A stretch of DNA of 64,000 nt from the NCBI GenBank assembly GCA_934718785.1, contig CAKVAF010000001.1, forward strand, positions 146,808 to 210,807. The letters are read 5' to 3'. Below the pieces are notes generated by a model, which saw only the letters and a list, made by a program, of their open reading frames with translations, searched no databases and had not been told where the DNA came from. Positions 34,766 through 43,882 of this stretch are shown here, in pieces (the stretch's first letter is position 1; each line of letters opens with the position of its first letter). The position numbers and the translations under genes were made by a program. Source of the stretch: an uncultured Campylobacter sp. (lineage in GTDB: Bacteria > Campylobacterota > Campylobacteria > Campylobacterales > Campylobacteraceae).

Positions 34766-34942
34766 TTACCATTTATCAGGCGTTAGGGGTAGATTGACCC
34801 AGTTTTTAGGACATTCTTCATGGTAAGTCCCACTCGCATCATAATAGGGCTTGCAATCATCATAAAGCCTATTTGAAATACCCCTTTCGTTGATGAAGCA
34901 GCCGCTGATGAGAAGGGCTAAAAAAATTATAAGAAATTTCAT
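34766..34942 (-). CDS. 58-residue small lipoprotein
   Basis: ATG at 34942 overlapping the nuclease stop codon as ATGA; stop TAA at 34766-34768. N-terminus MKFLIIFLALLISGC is a signal with lipobox SGC (C15). The mature part is tyrosine/cysteine containing (YDDCKPYYDASG, EECPKNW), so C30 and C43 may form a disulfide. It corresponds in position to a small lipoprotein next to the nuclease in C. jejuni (Cj0978c, from memory). Function unknown. Confidence 0.85.
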   Translation of the reverse strand: MKFLIIFLALLISGCFINERGISNRLYDDCKPYYDASGTYHEECPKNWVNLPLTPDKW

Positions 34943-35475
34943 CATTTTTTACCCTTGAAAGAATGATTTTTGCGCCACTCATAAGGCTCTATGGGATGAT
35001 TATCTTGCCAAAGACCCAGCTTAGCAGCTTGAGCGCTTCTTTGCTCGCTTAAATATTTATCACTATAATACACATAAGCCCACGCAAAGCCATTTGCAAC
35101 CATTTCTTTATTGATATCCTTGCCATCAAGTTCTACAATGCCAAGTGTTCTTTTATATTTATCTTTTTGTGTTGTTTTAACAATAACTTGTTTTCCAGCA
35201 ATGAGACTGGCTAGAAATTCCTTAGCCTTTTTGCCATAAGCTTGATTACTCTCAGGCGCGTCAATACCATAAAATCTCACTCTCACGCGCTCATTTGAAG
35301 CGCTTAAAAGCTCGATAGTATCGCCATCTATCACGCGCACGACCTTGCCTTGAATCACGCTTTCATCAGGTAAAAAGCTCTTCACGCAAGCGATGAGTAA
35401 AAATGCTACAAGCAAAATCGCTAAGCGCTTGGGACTACTTGCAAGCGCTCTTAAGTTTAAAGCTCTTTTCATCAT
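34942..35475 (-). CDS. Secreted thermonuclease-family nuclease
   Basis: A 177-residue staphylococcal-nuclease-like protein: N-terminal membrane/signal segment (LAILLVAFLLIACV, possible lipobox LIAC) and SNase domain (about 38-165) with VIDGDTIEL, VRFYGIDAPES and KYKRTLGIVELDGKDIN. Catalytic Arg/Glu/Asp positions are kept. It degrades nucleic acid outside the cytoplasm; nucleases of this kind in Campylobacter limit DNA uptake in some strains. Coupled to the small lipoprotein. Confidence 0.92.
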   Translation of the reverse strand: MMKRALNLRALASSPKRLAILLVAFLLIACVKSFLPDESVIQGKVVRVIDGDTIELLSASNERVRVRFYGIDAPESNQAYGKKAKEFLASLIAGKQVIVKTTQKDKYKRTLGIVELDGKDINKEMVANGFAWAYVYYSDKYLSEQRSAQAAKLGLWQDNHPIEPYEWRKNHSFKGKK

Positions 35476-35481
35476 TTTACT

Positions 35482-37848
35482 TTATTGAATGCCCAAAACA
35501 CTAGCTTTTTGGCGGCACAAATCCTGCCAATTTGAAGTGGCATTGACATTCATACACGCTCTTAAGCTTGCATTTTGCGCGTTTTGATTTTGCATTTTTT
35601 CATAAATATCACTTTGCATAAAAAAGGCTCTTGCCCTATCTGCTGCGCTTAAATTGATCTTTAGCAAGTCTTTAAGCGCAGCTAGAGCTTCGTCAAATTG
35701 TCCTGTTTTATCTAAGGTGTTTAAATAAATAAACTCAAGCTCGGGCGAATAGACATTAACCCCCTTTAAATTTTGAAAATCAATGGCTTTAGGAGCGTAA
35801 GTGAGAATACTTGTCGTTAAATTTCTATCATTACAATAAAGCAAAAACTCATACAAGGCTTCTACCATTTGATAATTCATCTCAAAGCCTTCTAAAGCAT
35901 TTAAGCTCTTTATCGCGTCATTATAATCTTCGCTTCGAAGCTGGGCTAAAAATTTCACATAATAAGCGTCAAAATTTTCTTTCTCGCTTTTCATAATGCG
36001 CGAATCAAGCACTGAATTGGCTAGATTGATGGCTTTGGCATAGCTTTTTTCATCAAGATCCATTTTCGCTTCTTCAATGTCATAATAAATAGGATCTTGC
36101 GCCCTGTTTGCGTGGATAAACTCTTTAGCCTGCGTTATTTTTAGCGTGCGTTTAAAGCAAGCTAAAAGTGCTTTTTTGTCATTGGCCTTACTGCCTATAT
36201 CATAGGCTTTAAACTCTTCATAAATATTTGTAGCACGAATGCAATCATCATTTCTAATGGCACTATCAAGTCTTGCAAGAGCAGCGTTTGCTAAGATATT
36301 TCTAATCTCAGGATTATCATACTTTTCGATATCGTTTTTATAAGCGATGATGGCGTCTAAATTATTTTCTTTTTCATAAAGCTTGACATCATAAACGAGA
36401 GCTTTTGCAGCAATTTCATTGGCGTATTGTTGCATGAGTTCTTTATAGCGCGTATGCAGCAAGGTGGCGTTATTTTCAGGCAGATTAAAAAATACATTAT
36501 CCTTGGCTTCATTGATTAAACTCATATATTCGCTATTATTTTCAAACTCGTCGCTGTATAAGTCAAGCAGTCGTTTTGCGTCCGTGTAGCGCGGTGTCTT
36601 GCTCATCGCAAGGGCTAAATTCCTAAGCGTGCTTTCATATAAAGGATCATTTTTGGCTAGGGTGTTAAAAACTTGCTCGTAAATTTCAGCACTGAGCGCG
36701 TAATCTTTATCATCATAAAGCAAATTTGCAAGGTTTAAGGATAGGGCTTGATTTTGCGCAAAGGCTTTAGGATTTGCTTTAAAGACGGTGTCAATGAGAT
36801 TAAAGGCATTGTTTTTATCTTTATCTAAAAAGGCAAGCCTAGCCAAAGAAATCGCCGATCGCGCCGCAGTATCAGGCTCTTTGCTCTTATAATAAATGTC
36901 ATTGTAAATAAGCTCAGCTTGATTTTTCTCGCCTAAAGTGCTGATATAATCTGCATAATCAAGCAAGCCCAGCTGGGCAAAATGATCGTTTGGATGCTCA
37001 TTAGCCAAAACGCCTATGGTGTAATCGACATTTGACTTTTGCTCTAAAGCCATATACGCTCTAAGCGTGATATAAAGCACTTCAGTGAAATTTCTATCGC
37101 TGGTGTAGGTCCTGCCCCACGCTTTGGCTTCTTCTAAAAGCATTTCAAGCTCGTCTTGATTGCGAAAATCAGGCGTGTAAGTATAAAGCTGATTTTTAGC
37201 TCTAAGCCTGTAAAGCTCAAATTCATTCATAAAAATGCTGCCCTGATACCTAGAAATCGCATTCGTCGCGTCAGTGATAACCTGGGTGTAATTTTCTTTC
37301 TCATACTCATCTTTAATGCGTAAAAAGGTGTTAATATCAGCACTTTGTGGGATAATCACAGGATTAGAATCTAAATCCAGTGCCCCCACAAAAGGCAAAT
37401 TCGCATCATCAAATTCCACCTCAAAGTCAAGCCCATTTGATGGCGTGATATAAGGAATTTCATTGCTGAATAAAAAAGTATAATTTGTTGAGTTTTGCTC
37501 TAAATTTGTATTTTTAATGATATTTTCTTCATAAATTTTTTGCGATAAATCAAACATTTTTGCAGGTATTTTTGGCAAAATATTAATTTGCGTGGCGTTT
37601 TCATTTTTGATGAACTCAAGGTCAAAAAAATTAAAATTTTGATTTTTAAGCTCGCTATGCACATTGCCTAAAACAAGGCATTCAAAGTGATTTTTACCAT
37701 CATTTATCAGCTCTTTGCATGAAAAATTATTTTCATCGCTTAAATGCAGCACGCCAAAAGGCGAGTTTGGATTGCGCCCTACATTAAAAACAAGCTCAAA
37801 GCTAAAAATAAACTGAGTGAGTAAAAAAATTATCCATAAAATTCTCAT
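35482..37848 (-). CDS. pflA: Flagellar motor scaffold protein PflA
   Basis: A 788-residue periplasmic protein with signal peptide MRILWIIFLLTQFIFS, a beta-rich N-terminal domain (about 20-170) and a long run of helical TPR/Sel1-like repeats to the C-terminus. Length and layout fit C. jejuni PflA, which builds the medial disk that holds PflB and the wide stator ring; loss paralyses flagella. In C. jejuni pflA follows the nuo operon; here it follows an orphan gene instead. Identification is by length, architecture and memory of the family. Confidence 0.75.
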   Translation of the reverse strand: MRILWIIFLLTQFIFSFELVFNVGRNPNSPFGVLHLSDENNFSCKELINDGKNHFECLVLGNVHSELKNQNFNFFDLEFIKNENATQINILPKIPAKMFDLSQKIYEENIIKNTNLEQNSTNYTFLFSNEIPYITPSNGLDFEVEFDDANLPFVGALDLDSNPVIIPQSADINTFLRIKDEYEKENYTQVITDATNAISRYQGSIFMNEFELYRLRAKNQLYTYTPDFRNQDELEMLLEEAKAWGRTYTSDRNFTEVLYITLRAYMALEQKSNVDYTIGVLANEHPNDHFAQLGLLDYADYISTLGEKNQAELIYNDIYYKSKEPDTAARSAISLARLAFLDKDKNNAFNLIDTVFKANPKAFAQNQALSLNLANLLYDDKDYALSAEIYEQVFNTLAKNDPLYESTLRNLALAMSKTPRYTDAKRLLDLYSDEFENNSEYMSLINEAKDNVFFNLPENNATLLHTRYKELMQQYANEIAAKALVYDVKLYEKENNLDAIIAYKNDIEKYDNPEIRNILANAALARLDSAIRNDDCIRATNIYEEFKAYDIGSKANDKKALLACFKRTLKITQAKEFIHANRAQDPIYYDIEEAKMDLDEKSYAKAINLANSVLDSRIMKSEKENFDAYYVKFLAQLRSEDYNDAIKSLNALEGFEMNYQMVEALYEFLLYCNDRNLTTSILTYAPKAIDFQNLKGVNVYSPELEFIYLNTLDKTGQFDEALAALKDLLKINLSAADRARAFFMQSDIYEKMQNQNAQNASLRACMNVNATSNWQDLCRQKASVLGIQ

Positions 37849-37886
37849 AACAAAATTATATCCATATTTTTTTGAAATTTGATAAA

Positions 37887-38639
37887 CTAAGCCTTTTTAT
37901 CTAAAGAAAGCTTTAAAAAATCATAATTTTTTTCTAGGCCAAAAGCTTTGAAATTTAAAAAGCCCAAATTTGTATTTAAACTCTCATCCATTAAAAGCTC
38001 GCTTTCAAAGCCTTTATCTCCTGCTTTAAGATTTAATTTTTCATTAAATTTAGCCTTTAAAATCATAGCAAAAGCTTTTTTACAATGAATGAAATCATCT
38101 TTTAAATCAAGATTAAAAATCACCGCCCCATCGTAATTATCAAGCTCTTTAAGCTTTGTAAATTTAAAACTCTCATCAAAATTAAAGCTCTTTTGAAAAA
38201 GCTTTTTTTCATCCTTAAAATCATCTTTTTCAAGGTCTTTTAAATCATTGCTACAAAGTGTTTTTAACTTTAAGCTTTTGCTTAAGAAATTTAAAAAAAA
38301 GGCTATATTTTCGTAATCTTTATGCCTTTTTAAATTCGCATCAAAGATGATTAAATCAGCATTTTTTAAAAACTCAAGCACCTCAAAGGCTTCTTCTTCG
38401 CCAAAGCAAGACTCAGCGCTCAAATAGCCTTCATCGAGCTCGTAAAAGCTTTTTTCATCAAGCATTTTAGCTAAAATTGCCAGCACAAAGGGCGTGCTAG
38501 CGATTTCGCATTTATAAAAAGAGCCTAAAAAATTCTCATCTTTTAAAAAAGAAATATTTAAGCTCTCATTCAAATTGAGCCACTCGCAAAGCTTTTTGCA
38601 CCTAATGCTAGGAAGATCTAAAAAGGATAAAATTCTCAT
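37887..38639 (-). CDS. Orphan protein, possibly complex I (NuoG)-related
   Basis: A 250-residue soluble protein. The middle (VLEFLKNADLIIFDANL) and the end (LNLKAGDKGFESELLMDESL) faintly resemble the C-terminal molybdopterin-fold part of NuoG-like subunits, but iron-sulfur motifs are absent. It lies directly upstream of pflA, where C. jejuni has the nuo operon, so it may be a relict or a divergent complex I accessory (Cj1574c-like). It overlaps nothing and starts one base after pepD. Low certainty on family, high that it is a coding gene. Confidence 0.6.
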   Translation of the reverse strand: MRILSFLDLPSIRCKKLCEWLNLNESLNISFLKDENFLGSFYKCEIASTPFVLAILAKMLDEKSFYELDEGYLSAESCFGEEEAFEVLEFLKNADLIIFDANLKRHKDYENIAFFLNFLSKSLKLKTLCSNDLKDLEKDDFKDEKKLFQKSFNFDESFKFTKLKELDNYDGAVIFNLDLKDDFIHCKKAFAMILKAKFNEKLNLKAGDKGFESELLMDESLNTNLGFLNFKAFGLEKNYDFLKLSLDKKA

Positions 38640-39932
38640 TCAAGCCCTTTTCGTGCAGTATTTTTCAAGCACTTTAAAAAGTAATTTTTCAATCCTTTCA
38701 ATAGAAGCGATTTCGCAGCGCTCATCTGTGGAGTGTGGATTAAAGATATTCACGCCAAGGCTGGCACATTCAAGGGGTTGTTTTTTCTCTATGACGCCAC
38801 ATTCAAGCCCTGCATGCACGGCTAAAATCCTAGCGTCTTTAAACTCAGCCTTTAAAAGCTCAAACACTTCATCGCTAAACTCGGTGCGCTCTCCTTGCCA
38901 AGGCGCGTAAAAATTACTAGAGCTTACAGTAAAATCAAAGCTTTCAAAGAAAATTTTTGTTTCAAATTCCAAATTTTTAAGATCTTCAAGCAAATTTGAG
39001 CGCGCAAAAAGCTCTATAATGGCTTCTTTTTCATTCATTTTAAGAGTGGATAAATTAATACTTGTTTGAATTATGCCAAGCTCTTGCGAATAAGCTCTAA
39101 CGCCTTGTGCAAAGGCATTGATAGTCCTTAAAAGTTTATCACTTTGCTGGCATATTAAAATTTTCTCATTGCCCCTAGCTTTTGGGCGCACTTTTATAAA
39201 CTCATTTTGAGTAGGCTTCTCATCAAAAAGCACTAAAGCCCTAGCAAATTTAGCTACTGAGTTAATGCGCTCACCGCCTTCAAAATGCACGATTTGCCCC
39301 TTGTTTTGCAAGATAAAGCGCGCCATTTCTTTAAGCGAGTTTTTAGGATTTTTAATGATATCAATGCCAGAATGCCCACCTTTGAAATTTACGGCTTCAA
39401 GCTCGTAAAGCTCGCCTTTTTTTTCTTTAAGCTCCTTAAAATCAAGCTTCAAGCAAGATTTTATATCCACACCACCCGCACAGCCTATGATAAGCTCTTT
39501 TTCATCCTCGTGGTCTAAATTTAAAAGCCTTTTTGATAAAAGCTTGTGAGTTAGGGCATTTGCGCCCAGCAAGCCCACCTCTTCATTATCTGTAAATAAG
39601 CATTCTAAATCATCAAATTCACTCATCGCAGACATTATCAAAGAAACACCTATGCCATTATCTGCTCCAAGGCTTGAATTTCTAGCCTTTAAAAAGCCCT
39701 TTTCTTCAAAAAGCTCTATTTTAGGAGCTTCGCCCATACACACCATATCAAAATGCGCCTGCAAACAAAGCTTTGGCTCGCCTTTAATACAGTGTATATT
39801 GCCCCCCTCATCCACACTCACCTTAAAGTGCTTTGCTTTAGCAAATTCGCATAAAAACTCGCGCATTTGCTGCGTGTCAAAGCTACAATGTGGGATTTTA
39901 CTTAGAGTTTTGAAATGATTTAAACTTTGCAT
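38640..39932 (-). CDS. pepD: PepD-type Xaa-His dipeptidase (M20C)
   Basis: A 430-residue metallopeptidase. Metal-binding motifs LQAHFDMVC, SSLGADNGIG, FTDNEEVGLLGA and NLDHEDE are intact. M20C enzymes cut aminoacyl-histidine and other dipeptides in the cytoplasm. C. jejuni has a similar peptidase next to the nuclease/lipoprotein pair (Cj0980, from memory). Confidence 0.92.
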   Translation of the reverse strand: MQSLNHFKTLSKIPHCSFDTQQMREFLCEFAKAKHFKVSVDEGGNIHCIKGEPKLCLQAHFDMVCMGEAPKIELFEEKGFLKARNSSLGADNGIGVSLIMSAMSEFDDLECLFTDNEEVGLLGANALTHKLLSKRLLNLDHEDEKELIIGCAGGVDIKSCLKLDFKELKEKKGELYELEAVNFKGGHSGIDIIKNPKNSLKEMARFILQNKGQIVHFEGGERINSVAKFARALVLFDEKPTQNEFIKVRPKARGNEKILICQQSDKLLRTINAFAQGVRAYSQELGIIQTSINLSTLKMNEKEAIIELFARSNLLEDLKNLEFETKIFFESFDFTVSSSNFYAPWQGERTEFSDEVFELLKAEFKDARILAVHAGLECGVIEKKQPLECASLGVNIFNPHSTDERCEIASIERIEKLLFKVLEKYCTKRA

Positions 39933-40078
39933 TTTCGCCCTTTTTTAAATTTAAAGCTAATTATCGCATAAATTCTTTAAAAAGACTTTTAAATTTAAAG
40001 AAAACTTAAAATGCTTTTGGGTAAAATTTGGCATTTTTTAAAAATTTAAGAATTTAAAGCCAATTTAAAAGGCAAAAT

Positions 40079-40324
40079 ATGAAAAATACCGTTACAGAAG
40101 CATCAATTTACGAAGCTCAAGGATTTAAAAGCGAGGCTTTAGAAATTTATAAAAATATCTTAAAACAAGATCCTAGCAATCAAAATGCTATCGATGCGAT
40201 ACGAAGGCTTAGTGGTTTGCGCTCTAATCATAGTGATTTAAACACGCAAATGCTTGACTTTTTTATCAATATGAAAAGCGAAGAAGAAATCAATGAATTT
40301 AAAAGGTGGTTGATAAAGCTATGA
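40079..40324 (+). CDS. Small TPR-like protein
   Basis: An 81-residue helical protein with one TPR-like unit (YEAQGFKSEALEIYKNIL, DPSNQNAIDAIRRL). Likely protein-protein interaction; no further assignment. ATG follows AAAAGGCAAAAT. Its stop overlaps the next ATG (ATGA). It opens a four-gene run ending with purU, as in C. jejuni Cj0787-Cj0790. Confidence 0.75.
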   Translation: MKNTVTEASIYEAQGFKSEALEIYKNILKQDPSNQNAIDAIRRLSGLRSNHSDLNTQMLDFFINMKSEEEINEFKRWLIKL

Positions 40325-40803
40325 ATTTAGAAGATTTGGCAAAAAAGACTATAGATGAAGTGAGCAAGCAAGTCAGCAAAGAGCCTGTAAATGAGCCTTT
40401 GAAAGAGCAAAAAAAGCTTGATGATGAGGTTTCTTTTGAAATAGCGCGCTCAAAGCTAGCCGATACTGAAAGAATTGATGAAAAAATCAGCGACGCACAA
40501 GCGAGCAAAGCCTTAGAAGAAGCTTCAAAAGAGCAAGTCATAGACTTAAACGCTTATGAAAAAAATATAGAAAATAACTTAAAAAGCAGTGAAAGCTCGC
40601 AAATAAGCGTTGAAGAAAGCAGCTCAAACAAGGCTTTAAATTTTAATGAAGAGCTTTTTTTGAAAAACTTAAGAGAGCGCATTTTGGTGCTTTTTGAAGG
40701 GCTTAAAAGCACTAAGGATGAGGATTTAAAAGCTAGGCTTGAGCTTTGCATTAATTTTTTAGAGTTTTTGCTTGCAAATATCGAAGATAAGCTCAAAAAA
40801 TAG
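40321..40803 (+). CDS. Acidic coiled-coil protein upstream of cca
   Basis: A 160-residue, Glu/Lys/Ser-rich protein. Residues 1-100 look disordered or coiled coil; the C-terminal 55 residues (LRERILVLFEGLKSTKDEDL) form amphipathic helices. No family recognised. The ATG at 40321 is preferred to the upstream GTG at 40306 because it gives the ATGA overlap. cca starts 32 bases inside its end. Confidence 0.75.
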   Translation: MNLEDLAKKTIDEVSKQVSKEPVNEPLKEQKKLDDEVSFEIARSKLADTERIDEKISDAQASKALEEASKEQVIDLNAYEKNIENNLKSSESSQISVEESSSNKALNFNEELFLKNLRERILVLFEGLKSTKDEDLKARLELCINFLEFLLANIEDKLKK

Positions 40804-41896
40804 CACCTTTGAAAGAATTTCAAAAGCCTTTGCGCCGCTTACAAAAAGGGCTTATTTTGTAGGAGGTTGTGTTAGAGATAGCTTGCTAGGGCTTGAAATT
40901 AAAGATTTTGATATAGAATTTTATGATATTGATGAAAAGCTTTTTGAAAAAACTTGCGAAAAACTTGGCGCACAAGGCTTTGGAAAAAGCTTTTTTGTGT
41001 ATAAATTAAACGAGTTTGACCTTAGCCTAGCCAGGCGTGAAAATAAGATTGCTAAAGGACATAAGGGCTTTGAGGTTTTTATTTGCAATGATGAAAAAGA
41101 AGCGGCTAAAAGGCGTGATTTTACCATAAATTCTATGATGGTAAATATTTTTAGTGGCGAGTTTTTAGACCTTTATGGGGGCAAAAAGGACTTAAAAGCT
41201 AGAATTTTACGCCATATTGATGAGAAAAGCTTTAAAGAAGATAGTCTAAGAGTGCTTAGAGCGGTGCAGTTTGTGGCTAGATTTAGACTTAAAATCGCCC
41301 CTGAAACGCTAACTTTGATGAAAAGCATTGAAATTGATGATTTAAGCAAGGATAGAATCAATGGTGAGCTTTATAAATTTTTTAACGCAAAGTATTTGAC
41401 TTTGGGTTTTAGGGCTTTGCAGGATTTAAATTTAGAAGAAAGAATTTTTTTCTTTAATGCCAAAAAAGATAATAAAAAAAATCAAAGCTTTCAAAGGCTT
41501 TTAAACAAGGCTTTGAAATTTATCAAGGATGAGGGGCTTTTTTTATATCTTTATCTTAATTTTTTTAATATTGACAAAAAGGAATTTTTTAAAAAAACAG
41601 GGCTTAAAAAAGAGCTTTTGACAAAGGCAAAGCAGGAATTTCATCAGGGTAAAATGAGTTCTTTAACTTTGCTTAAAATTTCTCTTATAATGCCCTTAAA
41701 TCAGTGGCTAGGACTATATAGCAAGGCTAGGATTGAAAGGGCAAAAAAACTTCATATTTTTAATCAAAAGTTTGAATGCAAAATTTCTACTCAAAAGCTC
41801 ATAAAAAAGGGCTTTAAAGGCAAGGCTTTAGGGGATGAAATCAATCTTTTAAAGCTTGAAGCTCTTAAAAAATATCTCGCAAAAAAGGCATTTTAA
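40772..41896 (+). CDS. cca: CCA-adding tRNA nucleotidyltransferase
   Basis: A 374-residue class II nucleotidyltransferase. Core motif VGGCVRDSLLGLEIKDFDIEF with catalytic DxD, AKRRDFTINSM and DEKSFKEDSLRVLRAVQFVARF (first part quoted), the tRNA head/neck region. It repairs or adds the 3' CCA of tRNAs; the tRNA-Lys here encodes CCA, so repair may dominate. Starts at TTG within the previous gene. Confidence 0.93.
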   Translation: MQISKISSKNSTFERISKAFAPLTKRAYFVGGCVRDSLLGLEIKDFDIEFYDIDEKLFEKTCEKLGAQGFGKSFFVYKLNEFDLSLARRENKIAKGHKGFEVFICNDEKEAAKRRDFTINSMMVNIFSGEFLDLYGGKKDLKARILRHIDEKSFKEDSLRVLRAVQFVARFRLKIAPETLTLMKSIEIDDLSKDRINGELYKFFNAKYLTLGFRALQDLNLEERIFFFNAKKDNKKNQSFQRLLNKALKFIKDEGLFLYLYLNFFNIDKKEFFKKTGLKKELLTKAKQEFHQGKMSSLTLLKISLIMPLNQWLGLYSKARIERAKKLHIFNQKFECKISTQKLIKKGFKGKALGDEINLLKLEALKKYLAKKAF

Positions 41897-42735
41897 TGGC
41901 ACATTTTATCTTAAAAATCGCTTGCAAGGATGAAAAAGGGCTTATTTTTAAAATTTCACAGCTCATCTTTAAATATGGCTTAAATATCATCAAAAACAAC
42001 GAATTCGTGGGCGAAAACCACTTCTTTTTTAGAGCCGAGTTTGAAAGCAGTGAAGACTTTACAAAGGCTAGACAAAGCTTTTTAAACGAGCTTGAAAGCG
42101 CTTTGCCAAGTCATAGCAAAATCACGCTTTTAACAAAGCGCAAGCAAAACATTATCATTTTTGCGACAAAAGAAGCGCATTGTCTTGGGGATTTGCTTTT
42201 AAGGCATTACTCAGGCACGCTAAATGCTAACATTAAAGCCGTGATTTCAAATCACGAGAATTTAAAAGATTTGGTGCAAAAATTTAACATTCCTTATCAT
42301 TTTTTAAGCAGCGAAAACTTAAGCAAAGAAGCGCACGAAGCTCTATTATTTGATACTTTGAAAGCTTATGAGTTTGATTATTTGGTGCTTGCAAAATATA
42401 TGCAAATTTTAAGTGCTGCGTTTGTCGCGCGCTTTAAAGAACAAATCATCAACATTCATCATTCTTTCTTGCCTGCATTCATCGGTGCAAACCCCTACAA
42501 GCAAGCTTATGAGCGCGGTGTGAAAATCATCGGCGCTACGGCTCATTTTGTCAGCAATGAGCTTGATGCAGGTCCTATCATCACGCAAGAAATCATCAAT
42601 GTAAGCCACGAGTTTTCAGTTTTGGCGATGAAGAAAGCCGGGCAAGATGTCGAGAAAATCGCCCTTGCCAAAGCCCTTGACTTAGTCTTTGACGAGCGCG
42701 TCTTTATCTATCACAATAAAACGATAGTGTTTTAA
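41896..42735 (+). CDS. purU: Formyltetrahydrofolate deformylase
   Basis: A 279-residue enzyme: N-terminal ACT domain (1-85) and formyltransferase-like catalytic domain with HHSFLPAFIGANPYKQAY and GATAHFVSNELDAGPI. It releases formate and THF from 10-formyl-THF. The ATG overlaps the cca stop (TAATG). Last gene of the run. Confidence 0.95.
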   Translation: MAHFILKIACKDEKGLIFKISQLIFKYGLNIIKNNEFVGENHFFFRAEFESSEDFTKARQSFLNELESALPSHSKITLLTKRKQNIIIFATKEAHCLGDLLLRHYSGTLNANIKAVISNHENLKDLVQKFNIPYHFLSSENLSKEAHEALLFDTLKAYEFDYLVLAKYMQILSAAFVARFKEQIINIHHSFLPAFIGANPYKQAYERGVKIIGATAHFVSNELDAGPIITQEIINVSHEFSVLAMKKAGQDVEKIALAKALDLVFDERVFIYHNKTIVF

Positions 42736-43041
42736 TTTATCATCCTTTAAGCTTTTAGCACGCTCATTTTAAGGCTTAAATTTTTAAATTTAAATATTTC
42801 AATCCTTAAAAGTGCTATAAACAATGATAAAATTTTTTTAAATTTCAACTGATTTATTATTTTAATCATAAATACCCTAATTTTCTTATTTTTATACTCT
42901 TAAATAAATTTTATCTGCTTTAATGTAATTTTGATTTTTCAAGCCTTGGGTGTGTAAATTTGTTTTGATTTTACAAGTATTTTTACATTATTTTAACATA
43001 ATGTGATTTTTTGTATAAATTTAAGTTTTCTTAAAAAAAAG
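42736..43041. other. AT-rich spacer before the DarT island
   Basis: About 300 bases without an ORF, very AT-rich. It includes attttacaagtatttttacattattttaac-type sequence, but I see no clear hairpin or repeat. It marks the left edge of the DarT/NADAR insert. Confidence 0.5.
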
Positions 43042-43047
43042 TATAAT
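43042..43047 (+). promoter_or_regulatory. -10 box of the island's first gene
   Basis: TATAAT after an A8 run, 32 nt before the ATG at 43079. It overlaps the first in-frame ATG (43046), which rules that ATG out as the start. Confidence 0.55.
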
Positions 43048-43078
43048 GATAAATAAATTTAGAAATCAAGGAGATTTT

Positions 43079-43852
43079 ATGAATATATCATTAGATAATG
43101 TTAAGTGTGCAAATTGTGAGCACATACTTAATGAAAATAATCCTATATTTAGTCGAATTTTGGCTAAGTATTTTGGTTTTTGTTATGATTGTATGCAAGA
43201 TTATGCGAGTAAGCATAATTCTTCTTTAGATAAAGAAAAAATTAAGTTGGCTAAATTCATACACGAAAGAGTTCAAAATGTTTGTGAGCAACAAATAGGC
43301 GATCTATTTCCCACTTTTCTTATGCAAAAGGCTTTTCAAGAATACTTAAAAGATCATTATGTATTTAATATAGACTTATTAAGCTTATATCAAGAAAAAG
43401 AACGATTTTATGGTAAGAATTTTGAGCAAAATATGCAAAATGAAGTTGCTAAAGAATTAAAAATTATAGGTAATTCTTTAACTACATTAGTAGAACAATA
43501 TAATAAAGATATTGAAAATTTGCAAATATCAAATAATCAATTTTACAACGAAGGATTGAACTTTGGTAAAAAAGTGTTTTATATTATGGAGATGAACCGA
43601 ATTTTATTAGCGGGAAATCAAAAGTTAGATATTCATTCTTTCGATAAAGAACAAATTCTTAATGATTTAAAAGAATCTATATTGGTATTTGAAAATACAA
43701 TATCTAATTTTCTAAATGAAGGGTTTAATATAATTAACAATACGAGTGATTTACTAGAAAAAAAGAAAATATATTGCATAATGCTAGGAGTTATGAATAA
43801 TATTCACGGAGTTACTATGGGAATGTTAAGTAGTAACCCAAGTGGAAAATAA
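43079..43852 (+). CDS. Zinc-ribbon-like protein of unknown function in the DarT island
   Basis: A 257-residue protein with an N-terminal CxxC pair (CANCEHILNENNP ... FCYDCMQDY) that probably binds zinc, followed by a long helical body (about 50-250). Base composition is more AT-rich than the neighbours and there are many Asn residues. AAGGAG lies 5 nt before the ATG. 30 bases separate it from the DarT-like gene, so it is probably in the same operon. No family recognised; it may be an accessory or regulatory part of the module. Confidence 0.7.
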   Translation: MNISLDNVKCANCEHILNENNPIFSRILAKYFGFCYDCMQDYASKHNSSLDKEKIKLAKFIHERVQNVCEQQIGDLFPTFLMQKAFQEYLKDHYVFNIDLLSLYQEKERFYGKNFEQNMQNEVAKELKIIGNSLTTLVEQYNKDIENLQISNNQFYNEGLNFGKKVFYIMEMNRILLAGNQKLDIHSFDKEQILNDLKESILVFENTISNFLNEGFNIINNTSDLLEKKKIYCIMLGVMNNIHGVTMGMLSSNPSGK

Positions 43853-43882
43853 TTTTAAATCATAGCACAATAAGGAAGTTAA

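Noticed and set aside
42736-43041. Attachment site or tRNA beside the DarT island
   Set aside because: No tRNA and no matching direct repeats at both island ends were seen.
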